From: Gammaproteobacteria bacterium
GTDB taxonomy: Bacteria > Pseudomonadota > Gammaproteobacteria > HTCC5015
Length of the DNA stretch: 53,689 nt
Reading direction: 5' to 3'
NCBI GenBank assembly: GCA_028284675.1
Contig: JANQRI010000023.1
Span: 1-53,689 of the forward strand
Made by a program: the position numbers and the translations under genes. Of this stretch, positions 1 to 8,752 are shown piece by piece. The notes under the pieces are model-generated. The model searched no databases. It was not told the origin of the DNA and saw only the letters and a program-made list of their open reading frames with translations. Each line of letters begins with the position of its first letter. Within the stretch, counting starts at the first letter, position 1.

Positions 1-1
1 A

Positions 2-1012
2 AAAGCGCTGTTTGGTGCCGACTATGCGAATGTACAGCCACATTCGGGCTCGCAGGCAAATGCGGCTGTGTATCTGGCGCTGCTGGAGCCGGGCGACACG
101 ATTCTTGGTATGAGTCTGGCTGACGGCGGCCATTTAACACATGGTGCGAAGGTCAATTTTTCCGGTAAGATTTTTAATGCGATCCAGTATGGCCTGAATG
201 CCGATATCGGCGAAATCGATTACGATCAACTCGATGCGTTAGCTGATGAGCATCAGCCCAAAATGATCCTTGGCGGTTTCTCTGCGTACTCCCGGGTGGT
301 CGATTGGGCACGGATGCGGGCTGCGGCCGACCGGGTCGGTGCGTATTTTGTAACGGATGTCGCGCATGTTTCCGGTTTGATTGCGGCCGGTGAGTATCCG
401 AATCCGGTCCCGTTGGCTGATGTTGTGACTTCCACGACCCATAAAACTCTGAGGGGCCCGCGCGGCGGCATTATTCTGGCCAGGTCGAATCCGGAACTGG
501 AAAAAAAGCTTAATTCTTTGGTGTTCCCGGGCACACAGGGTGGTCCGCTGATGCATGTGATCGCCGCGAAAGCGGTTGCATTCAAAGAAGCCATGCAGCC
601 GGAGTTTAAAACCTATCAACGGCAGGTGATTGAAAACGCCCGGACGATGGCGAATACCCTGATTGATCGTGGTTATAAAATTGTGTCCGGTGGTACTGAC
701 AATCATTTGTTTCTGGTCGATCTGATCGATAAAGGGATTACCGGTAAAGAGGCCGATAGCGCACTTGGCTCGGCAAATATCACCGTGAACAAAAATGCAG
801 TCCCGAATGATCCGCAATCGCCGTTTGTGACCAGTGGTATCCGGATCGGCACACCGGCGATCACCACCCGCGGATTCGGTACGCAGGAATCCGCAAAACT
901 TGCCGGCTGGATTGCCGATATTCTGGATAGTGTCAGTGATGAGCAGGTGATCGGTTCAACCCGTGAGCAGGTTGTTGAGTTGTGCCGGCAGTTTCCGGTT
1001 TATCAGCGTTAG
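2..1012 (+). CDS. glyA: Serine hydroxymethyltransferase, 5'-truncated by the window edge
   Basis: PLP enzyme that interconverts serine and glycine and charges tetrahydrofolate with a one-carbon unit in the cytosol. The reading frame is open from base 2, so the N-terminal 80 or so residues of this roughly 417-residue family lie outside the window. The PHSGSQAN motif is at the start of the visible part. The Schiff-base lysine lies in STTHKTLRGPRGG and the C-terminal SGIRIGTPAITTRG motif is intact. It ends 12 bases before nrdR, the usual gammaproteobacterial glyA-nrdR order. A GTG at base 68 is an internal Val codon and not the start. Confidence 0.97.
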   Translation, partial: KALFGADYANVQPHSGSQANAAVYLALLEPGDTILGMSLADGGHLTHGAKVNFSGKIFNAIQYGLNADIGEIDYDQLDALADEHQPKMILGGFSAYSRVVDWARMRAAADRVGAYFVTDVAHVSGLIAAGEYPNPVPLADVVTSTTHKTLRGPRGGIILARSNPELEKKLNSLVFPGTQGGPLMHVIAAKAVAFKEAMQPEFKTYQRQVIENARTMANTLIDRGYKIVSGGTDNHLFLVDLIDKGITGKEADSALGSANITVNKNAVPNDPQSPFVTSGIRIGTPAITTRGFGTQESAKLAGWIADILDSVSDEQVIGSTREQVVELCRQFPVYQR

Positions 1013-1024
1013 TGAGCGGCTGAG

Positions 1025-1525
1025 ATGCGTTGCCCTTTTTGCGGAGCGATGGACACCAAGGTGGTTGACTCACGCCTGGCAAGTGAGGGTGATCTGGTCA
1101 GGCGCAGGCGTGAGTGCAACGAATGTGGCGAACGTTTCACCACCTATGAGCAGGCTGAACTGGTGTTGCCGCGGGTGATAAAAGGTAATGGTAATCGCGA
1201 GCCTTTTCAGGAAGAAAAGCTCAGAGCCGGTGTGTTGCGGGCCCTGGAAAAACGCCCTGTCGAGATGGACAGTATTGAAACAGCGATTGCACATATCAAA
1301 CGTGACTTGCTTGCCCGTGGCGAGCGTGAGATCGACTCACGTTATATCGGTGATCTGGTGATGCATGAGTTACGGGAACTGGATCATATTGCGTATATAC
1401 GCTTCGCATCGGTATACATGAGTTTTGAGGATATTAACTCATTTCGTGAGGTGATTGACCGGCTTGAAAAAGAACCGACGCCAGAGATGCGCAAAAATCA
1501 GATTTCACTGCTTTCTGAGGAGTGA
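1025..1525 (+). CDS. nrdR: Transcriptional repressor NrdR
   Basis: Repressor of ribonucleotide reductase genes that senses ATP/dATP. The 166-residue protein has the N-terminal zinc ribbon (Cys3, Cys6, Cys31, Cys34 in CPFC and CNEC) followed by an ATP-cone domain (about residues 49-139, containing VIKGNGNREPF and a KRP segment). Length and motifs match the family, and it sits directly upstream of ribD as in E. coli. No NrdR box was identified in this window, so its targets lie elsewhere. Confidence 0.97.
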   Translation: MRCPFCGAMDTKVVDSRLASEGDLVRRRRECNECGERFTTYEQAELVLPRVIKGNGNREPFQEEKLRAGVLRALEKRPVEMDSIETAIAHIKRDLLARGEREIDSRYIGDLVMHELRELDHIAYIRFASVYMSFEDINSFREVIDRLEKEPTPEMRKNQISLLSEE

Positions 1526-1570
1526 TCATCCGGGGCAGGGAGCTGCGCCGGCGTGTTGGAGGCACGTAGT

Positions 1571-2710
1571 ATGATTACTGGAAAAGATTATGAGTATATG
1601 GCAAGGGCATTGCAATTGGCGGCGTTGGGAATTTATACCACTCACCCTAATCCCAGAGTCGGTTGTGTGTTGGTCAAGGATGAGAATATTGTCGGCGCAG
1701 CCTGGCATCAACGTGCCGGTGAACCACACGCCGAAGTGCTTGCATTAAGGCAGGCCGGAGACCGGGCATATGGCAGCACCGCATATGTCACACTTGAACC
1801 ATGTTCGCATCATGGGCGTACACCGCCTTGTGTTGATAGTTTGATTAAAGCCGGCGTAAAGCGGGTGGTGGCTGCGGTGAAAGACCCCAATCCGCTGGTG
1901 AACGGCAAAGGTATCGAGCGTCTAAAATCCGCCGGTGTTCAGGTTGATGTCGGCTTGCTGGAAACACAGGCGATTGATATGAACCGCGGTTTTTTTCACC
2001 GTGTGCAGCAACAACGGCCTTATGTACGGGTGAAACTGGCGACGAGCCTTGACGGCCGTACCGCGATGGCCAGTGGTGAGAGCCAGTGGATCAGTGGCGA
2101 AAGTGCGAGACTGGATGTGCAGCGACTGCGGGCAAGCAGCGCTGCGGTTATGGTTGGAATTAATACTGTGCTGGCGGATGATCCGGCGTTAAGTGTACGG
2201 CTCGAAAGTCTGCAGTCTGCCGGTGAGTTAAGAGGCGGAAGTGAAATTCAACAGCCGCTGAGAATTGTCCTGGATTCCCGCTTCAGGTTACCGTTGAACG
2301 CGCGCTTGCTAAAGCTTCCCGGAGATATTTTGATTGTGACCGCGGTTGACGATGAGTCCAAGCGTGCGGCACTGGTGTCTGACAATATTGAAGTGATACA
2401 GGTGGCGGCCGGAGAAAACGGTTGTCCTGATTTGCATGATGTGATGTCAGTATTGGCTTCAGCAGAAATTAATGAAGTATTGGTTGAGGCTGGCGGTATA
2501 CTGGCCGGTGCATTACTGACCGAGCAGCTGATTGATGAGCTGGTGCTTTATGTCGCGCCCTGCGTATTAGGCAACAGCGGTAAAGGTCTGTTTAATCTGC
2601 CGCATTTACATGATATGGCCTCAAAGATTTTATTTGATATACAGGAAGTCCGGCCGGTTGGGGATGATTTAAGAATAACAGCAAAACCGAAATATACAGC
2701 GAGTGAATAA
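1571..2710 (+). CDS. ribD: Bifunctional riboflavin deaminase/reductase RibD
   Basis: Catalyses two consecutive riboflavin steps: deamination of diaminohydroxyphosphoribosylaminopyrimidine, then NADPH-dependent reduction of the ribosyl side chain. The N-terminal deaminase zinc site is visible as HAE (residues 53-55) and PCSHHGRTPPC (Cys78, Cys87). The reductase domain begins near residue 150 (RVKLATSLDGRTA). I chose ATG 1571 over GTG 1553 because GGAGG at 1558-1562 is correctly spaced for it, giving 379 residues, a normal length. The stop overlaps the next start by one base (TAATG), indicating translational coupling to the HslV-like gene. Confidence 0.96.
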   Translation: MITGKDYEYMARALQLAALGIYTTHPNPRVGCVLVKDENIVGAAWHQRAGEPHAEVLALRQAGDRAYGSTAYVTLEPCSHHGRTPPCVDSLIKAGVKRVVAAVKDPNPLVNGKGIERLKSAGVQVDVGLLETQAIDMNRGFFHRVQQQRPYVRVKLATSLDGRTAMASGESQWISGESARLDVQRLRASSAAVMVGINTVLADDPALSVRLESLQSAGELRGGSEIQQPLRIVLDSRFRLPLNARLLKLPGDILIVTAVDDESKRAALVSDNIEVIQVAAGENGCPDLHDVMSVLASAEINEVLVEAGGILAGALLTEQLIDELVLYVAPCVLGNSGKGLFNLPHLHDMASKILFDIQEVRPVGDDLRITAKPKYTASE

Positions 2711-3288
2711 TGTCGACGATAGTTGTAGTGCAAAAAAACGGCCAGGCCTGTATCGCGGCCGATACCTTAACCAGTTTTGGCGATACCAAGTTGTCTCAAA
2801 AGTATGATAAATACCATGACAAAATACAGCTTTGCGGTGATTCCTATTTGGGAATTGTCGGCAGTGCTGCCCACAGTCTGGTGGTTGAAGATATTTTTGA
2901 AGACACCAGCACTGAATATGATTTCAGCTCACGCCAGGCTATTTTTCGTACGTTTTTAAAACTACACGGTTTGTTAAAAGAAAAATATTTTCTGAATACC
3001 GGTACGAAAGATAATGATGATGAACCGTATGAAACCTCACATATTGATGCAGTGATTGCGAATCATCATGGTATTTTTGCGGTTTACGGTTTGCGTGATA
3101 CTAATGAATTTGAACGTTTTTGGGCGGTTGGTTCCGGCGCAGATTTTGCGCTGGGTGCAATGCATGCGGTTTATGATAATCTTGAATCAGCAGAAGAGAT
3201 TGCCAAAATCGGTGTGGGCGCCGGCGCAGAGTTTAATAACAGTTCGGCATTGCCGTTGACGTATAAAACCATAGATCTAAAATCTTAA
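2710..3288 (+). CDS. HslV/proteasome-beta-like N-terminal nucleophile hydrolase
   Basis: A 192-residue protein resembling HslV, the peptidase of the HslUV protease. It begins MSTIVVVQKNGQACIAAD. After removal of Met1, Ser would take the position of the HslV catalytic Thr1, Asp falls at position 17 and a Lys at position 33, as in proteasome-type hydrolases. A later AVGSGADFALGAM segment matches the HslV region AIGSGG. It is translationally coupled to ribD and followed 26 bases later by ribE, so it is co-transcribed with riboflavin synthesis genes. No HslU ATPase is in the window, so it is not ordinary hslV. Its substrate and its link to flavin metabolism are unknown. The fold assignment is good; the function is inference. 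Confidence 0.8.
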   Translation: MSTIVVVQKNGQACIAADTLTSFGDTKLSQKYDKYHDKIQLCGDSYLGIVGSAAHSLVVEDIFEDTSTEYDFSSRQAIFRTFLKLHGLLKEKYFLNTGTKDNDDEPYETSHIDAVIANHHGIFAVYGLRDTNEFERFWAVGSGADFALGAMHAVYDNLESAEEIAKIGVGAGAEFNNSSALPLTYKTIDLKS

Positions 3289-3314
3289 AAAGTTTATTGG
3301 TTGATGGAAGCCTA

Positions 3315-3917
3315 ATGTTTACAGGTATCGTACTGGATATTGGTACTGTAAAAGCGATTGATCCGCAAGGTGATGACCTGCGTGTGTGTTTCAGTACCGA
3401 TAAAATCGCTGCAGCAACATTAAGCCCGGGAGACAGTGTTGCGGTTAACGGTGTTTGCCTGACTGTAACCACACTATTTGATGATGGGTTTTGCGCGGAT
3501 ATCTCCAAAGAGACGATTGCCTGTACAACTTTAGGTCGCTTAGAGTCCGGCAGCCGCGTCAATCTGGAAACGGCGCTGACACCTTCCACAGTATTGGGTG
3601 GACATATTGTCAGTGGTCATGTGGACAGTGTTGGCCGTATCGTAGAGTCTGTGGCTGACGGCCGTTCGGTTCGTTATAAGGTTGAACTTCCTGCAGATCT
3701 GATGAAGTATGTTGCGGTAAAGGGTTCGGTCACCGTAGACGGAGTCAGCTTAACGGTTAATTCGGTCGACAATAACGGATTTGGTGTCAACATTGTGCCG
3801 CACACACAGGATATGACGATATTCAGTGGCTATGAAACCGGCACGGCTGTTAATGTAGAAGTGGATTTAATTGCCCGCTACTTAGAGCGCCTGATGGCCG
3901 CCGGGAGCGGTAAATAA
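3315..3917 (+). CDS. ribE: Riboflavin synthase, alpha subunit
   Basis: Dismutates two 6,7-dimethyl-8-ribityllumazines into riboflavin and a pyrimidinedione; called ribC in some E. coli literature. The protein has two lumazine-binding repeats, the first opening with the invariant MFTGIV and containing NGVCLTV, and ending in GGHIVSGHVD; the second contains KGSVTVDGVSLTVN. ATG 3315 is chosen over an upstream TTG at 3297 because MFTGIV is the conserved terminus and a purine-rich GGAAG precedes it. The length of 200 residues is normal. Confidence 0.96.
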   Translation: MFTGIVLDIGTVKAIDPQGDDLRVCFSTDKIAAATLSPGDSVAVNGVCLTVTTLFDDGFCADISKETIACTTLGRLESGSRVNLETALTPSTVLGGHIVSGHVDSVGRIVESVADGRSVRYKVELPADLMKYVAVKGSVTVDGVSLTVNSVDNNGFGVNIVPHTQDMTIFSGYETGTAVNVEVDLIARYLERLMAAGSGK

Positions 3918-3939
3918 TATTACGGTTACAGGTTTTACA

Positions 3940-5046
3940 ATGAGCCATAATACGATCGAAGAAGTTATTGAAGACATGCGGCAAGGTAAGATGGTCGTCA
4001 TTGTGGATGACGAGCGCCGTGAAAATGAAGGCGATTTGATCATGGCCGCGGCGGCGGTTCGGCCTGAAGATATTAATTTTATGGCGCAGCATGGCAGAGG
4101 GCTTATTTGTTTAACACTGACCCGTGAGCGTTGTGAGCGCCTGCAGTTACCTTTGATGCCGAAACACGGGCAGGCCAGGCACTCGACCAATTTTACGGTT
4201 TCTATAGAAGCGGCCCGCGGCGTGACGACCGGTATTTCTGCAGCGGACCGTACTGCAACCGTTAGGGCTGCGACCGGGCCGGATGCAAAGGCGGAGGACC
4301 TGGTTCAGCCGGGGCATGTTTTTCCGCTGATGTCGGAAGACGGTGGTGTTTTGGTGAGGGCCGGACATACCGAAGCGGGTTGTGACCTGGCGCGATTGGC
4401 TGGTTTTGAGCCGGCTGCGGTTATTGTTGAAATTTTAAATGAGGACGGCACGATGGCGCGCCGTCCTGATCTGGAAGTGTTTGCGGCCAAGCACGAGCTT
4501 AAGTTTGGGACGATAGAGGATTTGATTCGCTATCGAATCATGAATGAAAATGCGGTTGAGCCGGTCGCAGAGGTTCCGTTCAGCAGTGAATACGGTGAGT
4601 TTACTCTGATCAGTTTTGACGACAAAATTCATAATGTTACACATACCGCGATGGTCAATGGCCCGATTAACCCGGAGAAGCCTGCGTTGGTACGTGTGCA
4701 TGTTGAGAATCCGCTGTATGATGTTTTTGCCGCTCAACCCGGCAGGGGTTGGCCGGTTTCCGATGCTTTAAAGCGGGTTGCTGAGGCTGAGCAGGGGGTA
4801 TTCGTGTATTTAACCCAGCCGCATGCCGGTCTTGGCTTATCGAACCGGATTGATCATTATCGGGAAACGCGTGCAGAAAGGCCTGCTGAAGAGGCAGAAA
4901 AACCGGCAGATTTGCGCACTTACGGTATTGGTGCGCAGATTCTTGCAAGCCTGGGGGTTCGCAAGATGAAGTTGCTCAGTGCGCCTAAAGTATTTCATGG
5001 TTTGGGCGGCTTTGAGCTTGAGATTGTGGATTATATTACAGATTAA
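3940..5046 (+). CDS. ribB: 3,4-dihydroxy-2-butanone-4-phosphate synthase with a degenerate GTP cyclohydrolase II domain (RibBX type)
   Basis: The N-terminal half (about residues 1-200) is a complete RibB, making the four-carbon precursor of lumazine from ribulose 5-phosphate. Acidic motif DDERRENEGD (23-32), the GHVFPL segment and HTEAGCDLARLAG are all present. The C-terminal half follows the RibA fold (GEFTLISFDD, DLRTYGIGAQIL) but lacks the cysteine cluster that binds the catalytic zinc of GTP cyclohydrolase II. Where family members have SECLTGD...RCDC this protein reads NPLYDVFAAQPGRGWP. It should therefore supply only the RibB activity, and a separate ribA is expected elsewhere in the genome. 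Its 22-base upstream gap leaves no room for an FMN riboswitch. Confidence 0.93.
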   Translation: MSHNTIEEVIEDMRQGKMVVIVDDERRENEGDLIMAAAAVRPEDINFMAQHGRGLICLTLTRERCERLQLPLMPKHGQARHSTNFTVSIEAARGVTTGISAADRTATVRAATGPDAKAEDLVQPGHVFPLMSEDGGVLVRAGHTEAGCDLARLAGFEPAAVIVEILNEDGTMARRPDLEVFAAKHELKFGTIEDLIRYRIMNENAVEPVAEVPFSSEYGEFTLISFDDKIHNVTHTAMVNGPINPEKPALVRVHVENPLYDVFAAQPGRGWPVSDALKRVAEAEQGVFVYLTQPHAGLGLSNRIDHYRETRAERPAEEAEKPADLRTYGIGAQILASLGVRKMKLLSAPKVFHGLGGFELEIVDYITD

Positions 5047-5078
5047 CTTGTTATTATAAATAATTGATTTATAAGATA

Positions 5079-5573
5079 ATGTCAGAAGATATTTTATATA
5101 AAAAAGATCAACACTCATTACATGCCGGTGACTACCGGTATGCGATAGTTGCGGCCCGTTTTAATGCATTTATCGTAGATCGTTTGCTCGAAGGGGCGGT
5201 TAACGCGCTTAAAGATGCCGGTGCAGGCGATGCGCAAATCACTGTAGCCAGAGTACCGGGTGCGTTTGAGATTCCACTGACCTGTTTAAAGTTTGCCGAA
5301 TCCGGCCGTGTTGATGCGGTTATCGCATTAGGTTGCGTGATTCGCGGGGATACCCCGCATTTCGATTATGTGTGTACTGAGAGTGCACGCGGCATTTCGA
5401 CTGTTGCATTACAATACAAGTTACCGGTGATCTACGGTATTTTGACGACCGATGATATACGTCAGGCGGAAGCGCGTGCCGGTATTACCGCCAGTGCGAA
5501 TAAAGGAGCTGATGCGGCTAATGCCGCAATGGAAATGTTGGCGCTTTATGCCGGTTTGCGCGAAATGTCGTGA
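5079..5573 (+). CDS. ribH: 6,7-dimethyl-8-ribityllumazine synthase
   Basis: Condenses the RibB four-carbon product with the RibD pyrimidine to form lumazine, the substrate of RibE; the family forms pentamers or icosahedral shells. Signature motifs are VAARFN (residues 25-30), VPGAFEIP (59-66) and ALGCVIRGDTPHFDYVC, with the acid-base His94. ATG 5079 is preferred over TTG 5064 because it gives a 164-residue protein of family length. Its stop overlaps the nusB GTG start by four bases. Confidence 0.95.
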   Translation: MSEDILYKKDQHSLHAGDYRYAIVAARFNAFIVDRLLEGAVNALKDAGAGDAQITVARVPGAFEIPLTCLKFAESGRVDAVIALGCVIRGDTPHFDYVCTESARGISTVALQYKLPVIYGILTTDDIRQAEARAGITASANKGADAANAAMEMLALYAGLREMS

Positions 5574-6025
5574 ACAAGGGGCCTGCTAATGAGGGCGGCG
5601 GTAATTTTCTGCAGCGTCGCCGAAAAGCACGGCAGCGTGCATTGCAGGCTTTATATCAGTGGACCTTGAATCCGGAGTCCGGTGCGGAGGTCGTCGATCA
5701 GTTTTTGGATGCTCAGGATATGGGCAATACCGATATTCCGTATTTTCGTGAGCTGGTCACACAAACGATGGATCAGGTTTCAATACTGGATGAAAAACTG
5801 GCACTATACTTGAGTATATCTTTACAGCAGCTGGATCCTGTTGAGTGCTGCATTTTGCGCATGTCGGCTTATGAATTAAACAACCGTGCCGATATACCTT
5901 ATCGCGTAGTAATCGATGAGGCGGTCAATTTGGCCAAGCGTTATGGGGCCAGTGATGGGCATAAATTTATTAATGGAGTTTTGGACAAGGCAGCCTCGGA
6001 CTGGCGTCCTAAGGAGAGAGACTGA
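5570..6025 (+). CDS. nusB: Transcription antitermination factor NusB
   Basis: All-helical protein that pairs with NusE (ribosomal protein S10) on boxA RNA to prevent early termination of rRNA transcription. The protein (151 residues) has RRRKARQRALQALYQW near the N terminus and the C-terminal signature RVVIDEAVNLAKRYGASDGHKFINGVLD. It starts with GTG, overlapping the ribH stop as GTGA, so ribH and nusB are coupled. The ribH-nusB order is standard in gammaproteobacteria. Confidence 0.95.
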   Translation: MNKGPANEGGGNFLQRRRKARQRALQALYQWTLNPESGAEVVDQFLDAQDMGNTDIPYFRELVTQTMDQVSILDEKLALYLSISLQQLDPVECCILRMSAYELNNRADIPYRVVIDEAVNLAKRYGASDGHKFINGVLDKAASDWRPKERD

Positions 6026-6028
6026 CCA

Positions 6029-7000
6029 ATGGCTGAGTTTAAGTTGATAGACCGTTTCAGGCAGCGCAATAAAGTGCAGCGCAAGGATGTATTGCAGGGT
6101 ATCGGCGATGATTGTGCCCGGGTGGAAATGCCGCAAGGGTATGAGCTGGCCATTACATCTGACACACTTTGCGAAGGTGTACATTTTCCACAGGGTACTT
6201 CAGCGCATGCAATCGGCTATAAGGCACTGGCGGTTAACTTAAGTGATCTGGCGGCGATGGGTGCGCAGCCCAGTTGGGTGACTCTGGCATTGACACTGCC
6301 GCAGCATAATGCGCGCTGGCTGGATGATTTTGCGGAAGGTTTTTTTACGCTGGCTGAACGGCATAATGTGCAGCTTATCGGCGGCGATACAACCCAGGGA
6401 CCGCTTAGCATTACTGTGCAGGCACATGGTTTTATCCCTGCAGGTAAGGCGATTACCCGTAGCGGGGCAAAACCCGGTGATTACATCTGTGTGACCGGCA
6501 CGCTCGGGCAGGCGGGTTTGGAGCTGTTAAAACTGAATGGCGGGATACAGCGCAAAACACCTTATAACAGATTGAATTATCCAGAACCAAGAATTGAAGC
6601 AGGTATTGCGTTACGTGAGATCGCATCGGCTGCTATTGATGTATCTGACGGTTTGATTGCTGATCTTGGGCATATTCTGGATGCCGGGCAGGTTGGAGCC
6701 CGGGTTGTTTTGGAAGAACTGCCGCTGTCTGTCACGATGATGCAGGATCAGGATCCGGCTAAAATGCTGGAGCTGGCGCTGACTGCCGGTGATGATTATG
6801 AAATTTGTTTTACGATGGCTGAAGAGCATATTGATGCAGCCAATGATTTGCAAAAAGAGTTGAATTTGCCGATTAAACATATCGGCAATATCGAAGAAGC
6901 ACCGGGTCTGCGTATACACCGTAAGGAAGGCGTGCCGCTGGAAATTTCCAGTGGCGGTTATGAGCATTTTTCCGAGAAGAAGAATGCCCGCGGCAAATAA
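6029..7000 (+). CDS. thiL: Thiamine-monophosphate kinase
   Basis: ATP-dependent phosphorylation of thiamine monophosphate to the active cofactor thiamine diphosphate. The 323-residue protein carries the PurM/ThiL-family motifs GIGDDCA near residue 30, AVNLSDLAAMGA and GGDTTQGPLSITV for Mg-ATP binding, then AAIDVSDGLIADLGHI and GDDYEICFT. It starts three bases after the nusB stop and overlaps pgpA by 17 bases, so it belongs to the same operon. Confidence 0.96.
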   Translation: MAEFKLIDRFRQRNKVQRKDVLQGIGDDCARVEMPQGYELAITSDTLCEGVHFPQGTSAHAIGYKALAVNLSDLAAMGAQPSWVTLALTLPQHNARWLDDFAEGFFTLAERHNVQLIGGDTTQGPLSITVQAHGFIPAGKAITRSGAKPGDYICVTGTLGQAGLELLKLNGGIQRKTPYNRLNYPEPRIEAGIALREIASAAIDVSDGLIADLGHILDAGQVGARVVLEELPLSVTMMQDQDPAKMLELALTAGDDYEICFTMAEEHIDAANDLQKELNLPIKHIGNIEEAPGLRIHRKEGVPLEISSGGYEHFSEKKNARGK

Positions 7001-7475
7001 CCCTCGCATACAACAACTGATAAAAAAACCGGTACACCTGATCGCATTTGGTTTTGGCGCCGGGCTGGCGCCCAAAGCCCCCGGAACATTTGGTACGCTG
7101 GTCGCCGTGCCTTTATACATGTTGCTACAGCCCCTTGGTATTAAAGTCTATCTGGCGGTTACATTGCTGTTTGTGGTGTTAGGGGTATGGTTGTGCGGCA
7201 AGACGGCGAGAGATCTTGGAGTGCATGATCATAGCGGCATTGTTTGGGATGAGATCGTTGGCTATCTGATAACGATGATTGCGGTGCCGATGAGCTGGCT
7301 CAATATTCTGCTTGGATTTGCATTGTTTCGTTTTTTTGATGCGGTGAAACCCTGGCCGGTTTGCTGGCTGGACCGCAATGTAAAAGGTGGTCTGGGTATT
7401 ATGGTGGATGATGTCGCCGCCGGCCTGCTGTCATTGTGTTTTCTGTATTTATTAAATGCCTATCTCAATATCTGA
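6984..7475 (+). CDS. pgpA: Phosphatidylglycerophosphatase A
   Basis: Membrane phosphatase that dephosphorylates phosphatidylglycerophosphate to phosphatidylglycerol. Family motifs are GLAPKAPGTFGTLVAVPLY, GIVWDEIVGYLI and FDAVKPWP...VDDVAAG. Three or four hydrophobic segments span the inner membrane. ATG 6984 gives 163 residues; the longer frame from 6951 adds only residues encoded inside thiL and lacks a ribosome site. It is the last gene of the operon. Confidence 0.94.
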   Translation: MPAANNPRIQQLIKKPVHLIAFGFGAGLAPKAPGTFGTLVAVPLYMLLQPLGIKVYLAVTLLFVVLGVWLCGKTARDLGVHDHSGIVWDEIVGYLITMIAVPMSWLNILLGFALFRFFDAVKPWPVCWLDRNVKGGLGIMVDDVAAGLLSLCFLYLLNAYLNI

Positions 7476-7568
7476 TCAACGCATCTATTGAGCCGATTGG
7501 TTTCCCGGCCCGGCTTATTCATAAGATTTCTAATAGCAGCGCAGGTTCTAAAAAGTCGGCACATAAGG

Positions 7569-7574
7569 TATGAT
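7569..7574 (+). promoter_or_regulatory. Candidate -10 box for prfB
   Basis: TATGAT lies 36 bases before the prfB start in the 135-base gap after pgpA. A weak -35 candidate (TTCTAA) is 17 bases upstream. This is visual matching only. Confidence 0.35.
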
Positions 7575-7610
7575 TGCGCGCTTTAAATGTTGAGCGACTG
7601 AAATAACTAT

Positions 7611-8709
7611 ATGCTGGAAATCAATCCAACCATGAGCAAGATCAAAGATCTGCAGGCGCGGGCAACGGCGCTTAGGGGGTATCTTTGACTATGATCATAA
7701 ACAGGAACGGCTCGAAGAGGTTGTACGCGAACTTGAAGCCCCTGATGTATGGAGTGAGCCGGAGCGTGCCCAGGCTTTAGGCAAAGAGCGGGCTGCACTC
7801 GAAGCAGTTGTCGCGGTTATCGCGAAACTGGAAAGCGCATTAAACGATGCAACCGAACTGGTCACGATTGCCCGTGATGAAAATGATGCCGAGACGCTGG
7901 GCTCAATAGATCAGGAATTAGAGGTTTACGAACAACAGGTCGCCGGCTTGGAGTTTCGTCGTATGTTCGCCGGCGAAATGGATTCCAATAACGCTTTTTT
8001 GGATATACAGGCAGGGTCCGGCGGCACCGAGGCGCAGGATTGGGCTGATATGTTGATGCGTATGTATCTCCGGTGGGCGGAAGCGAAAGGTTTTAAGACC
8101 GAGATTATTGAATACTCCCCTGGTGAAGTTGCCGGTATAAAAAGTGTTACATTAAAAGTTGACGGCGAGTATGCGTTTGGCTGGCTGCGAACCGAAACCG
8201 GTGTACACCGTCTGGTACGCAAGTCACCTTTCGATTCCGGAAACCGGCGCCATACCTCATTTGCTGCGGTGTTTATTTCCCCGGAAGTGGATGACAATAT
8301 TGATATTGAAATCAATCCTGCTGATTTACGCATTGATGTATATCGTGCAAGTGGTGCCGGCGGACAACATGTAAACCGTACCGAGTCGGCGGTTCGTATT
8401 ACGCATAATCCTTCCGGCATTGTCGTGCAATGCCAAAATGATCGTTCGCAACATAAAAATAAAGACACCGCGATGAAGCAGTTGAAAGCCAAGCTGTATG
8501 AGCTGGAAGTGCAAAAACGCCGTAGTGAATCCCAGGCAGTGGAGGACAGCAAAGCCGACATCGGCTGGGGCAGCCAGATTCGTTCCTATGTACTGGATCA
8601 GTCCCGTATTAAGGATTTGCGTACCAATGTCGAGACCGGAAATACTCAGGCAGTTTTGGATGGCAGTCTGGATCAATTTATCGAAGCGAGCCTGAAAGCA
8701 GGCTTGTAA
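7611..8709 (+). CDS. prfB: Peptide chain release factor 2, with programmed +1 frameshift
   Basis: Recognises UGA and UAA stop codons and triggers peptide release. The zero frame runs from ATG 7611 for 25 codons (MLEINPTMSK...LRGYL) to an in-frame TGA at 7686-7688. Translation continues in the +1 frame from GAC 7687 to the stop at 8709, giving 365 residues, exactly the usual RF2 length. The anticodon-mimic tripeptide SPF and the catalytic GGQ (residues 250-252) are present. A naive ORF call would start only at 7948 and lose the N-terminal domain. The gene is followed 43 bases later by lysS, the usual prfB-lysS pair. Confidence 0.97.
7674..7689 (+). promoter_or_regulatory. RF2 autoregulatory frameshift site
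   Basis: The sequence AGGGGGTATCTTTGAC contains the internal Shine-Dalgarno-like AGGGGG, the slippery CTT codon and the TGA stop followed by C. It is the same arrangement as in E. coli. Low RF2 levels leave UGA unread and favour the +1 shift, so RF2 controls its own synthesis. Confidence 0.96.
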
Positions 8710-8752
8710 AACTTAAAAAAACCCTGGCAATAACAATCTGAAGAATTTAAAA

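Noticed and set aside
239..817. 192-codon frame on the minus strand inside glyA
   Set aside because: It lies fully antisense to a well-supported enzyme, has no ribosome site and resembles no family.
2710..3288. Calling the gene hslV
   Set aside because: No hslU follows, the nucleophile position is Ser, and much of the sequence differs from true HslV.
3918..3939. FMN riboswitch before the ribB gene
   Set aside because: The gap is 22 bases, far too short, and no conserved riboswitch segments occur elsewhere in the rib operon.
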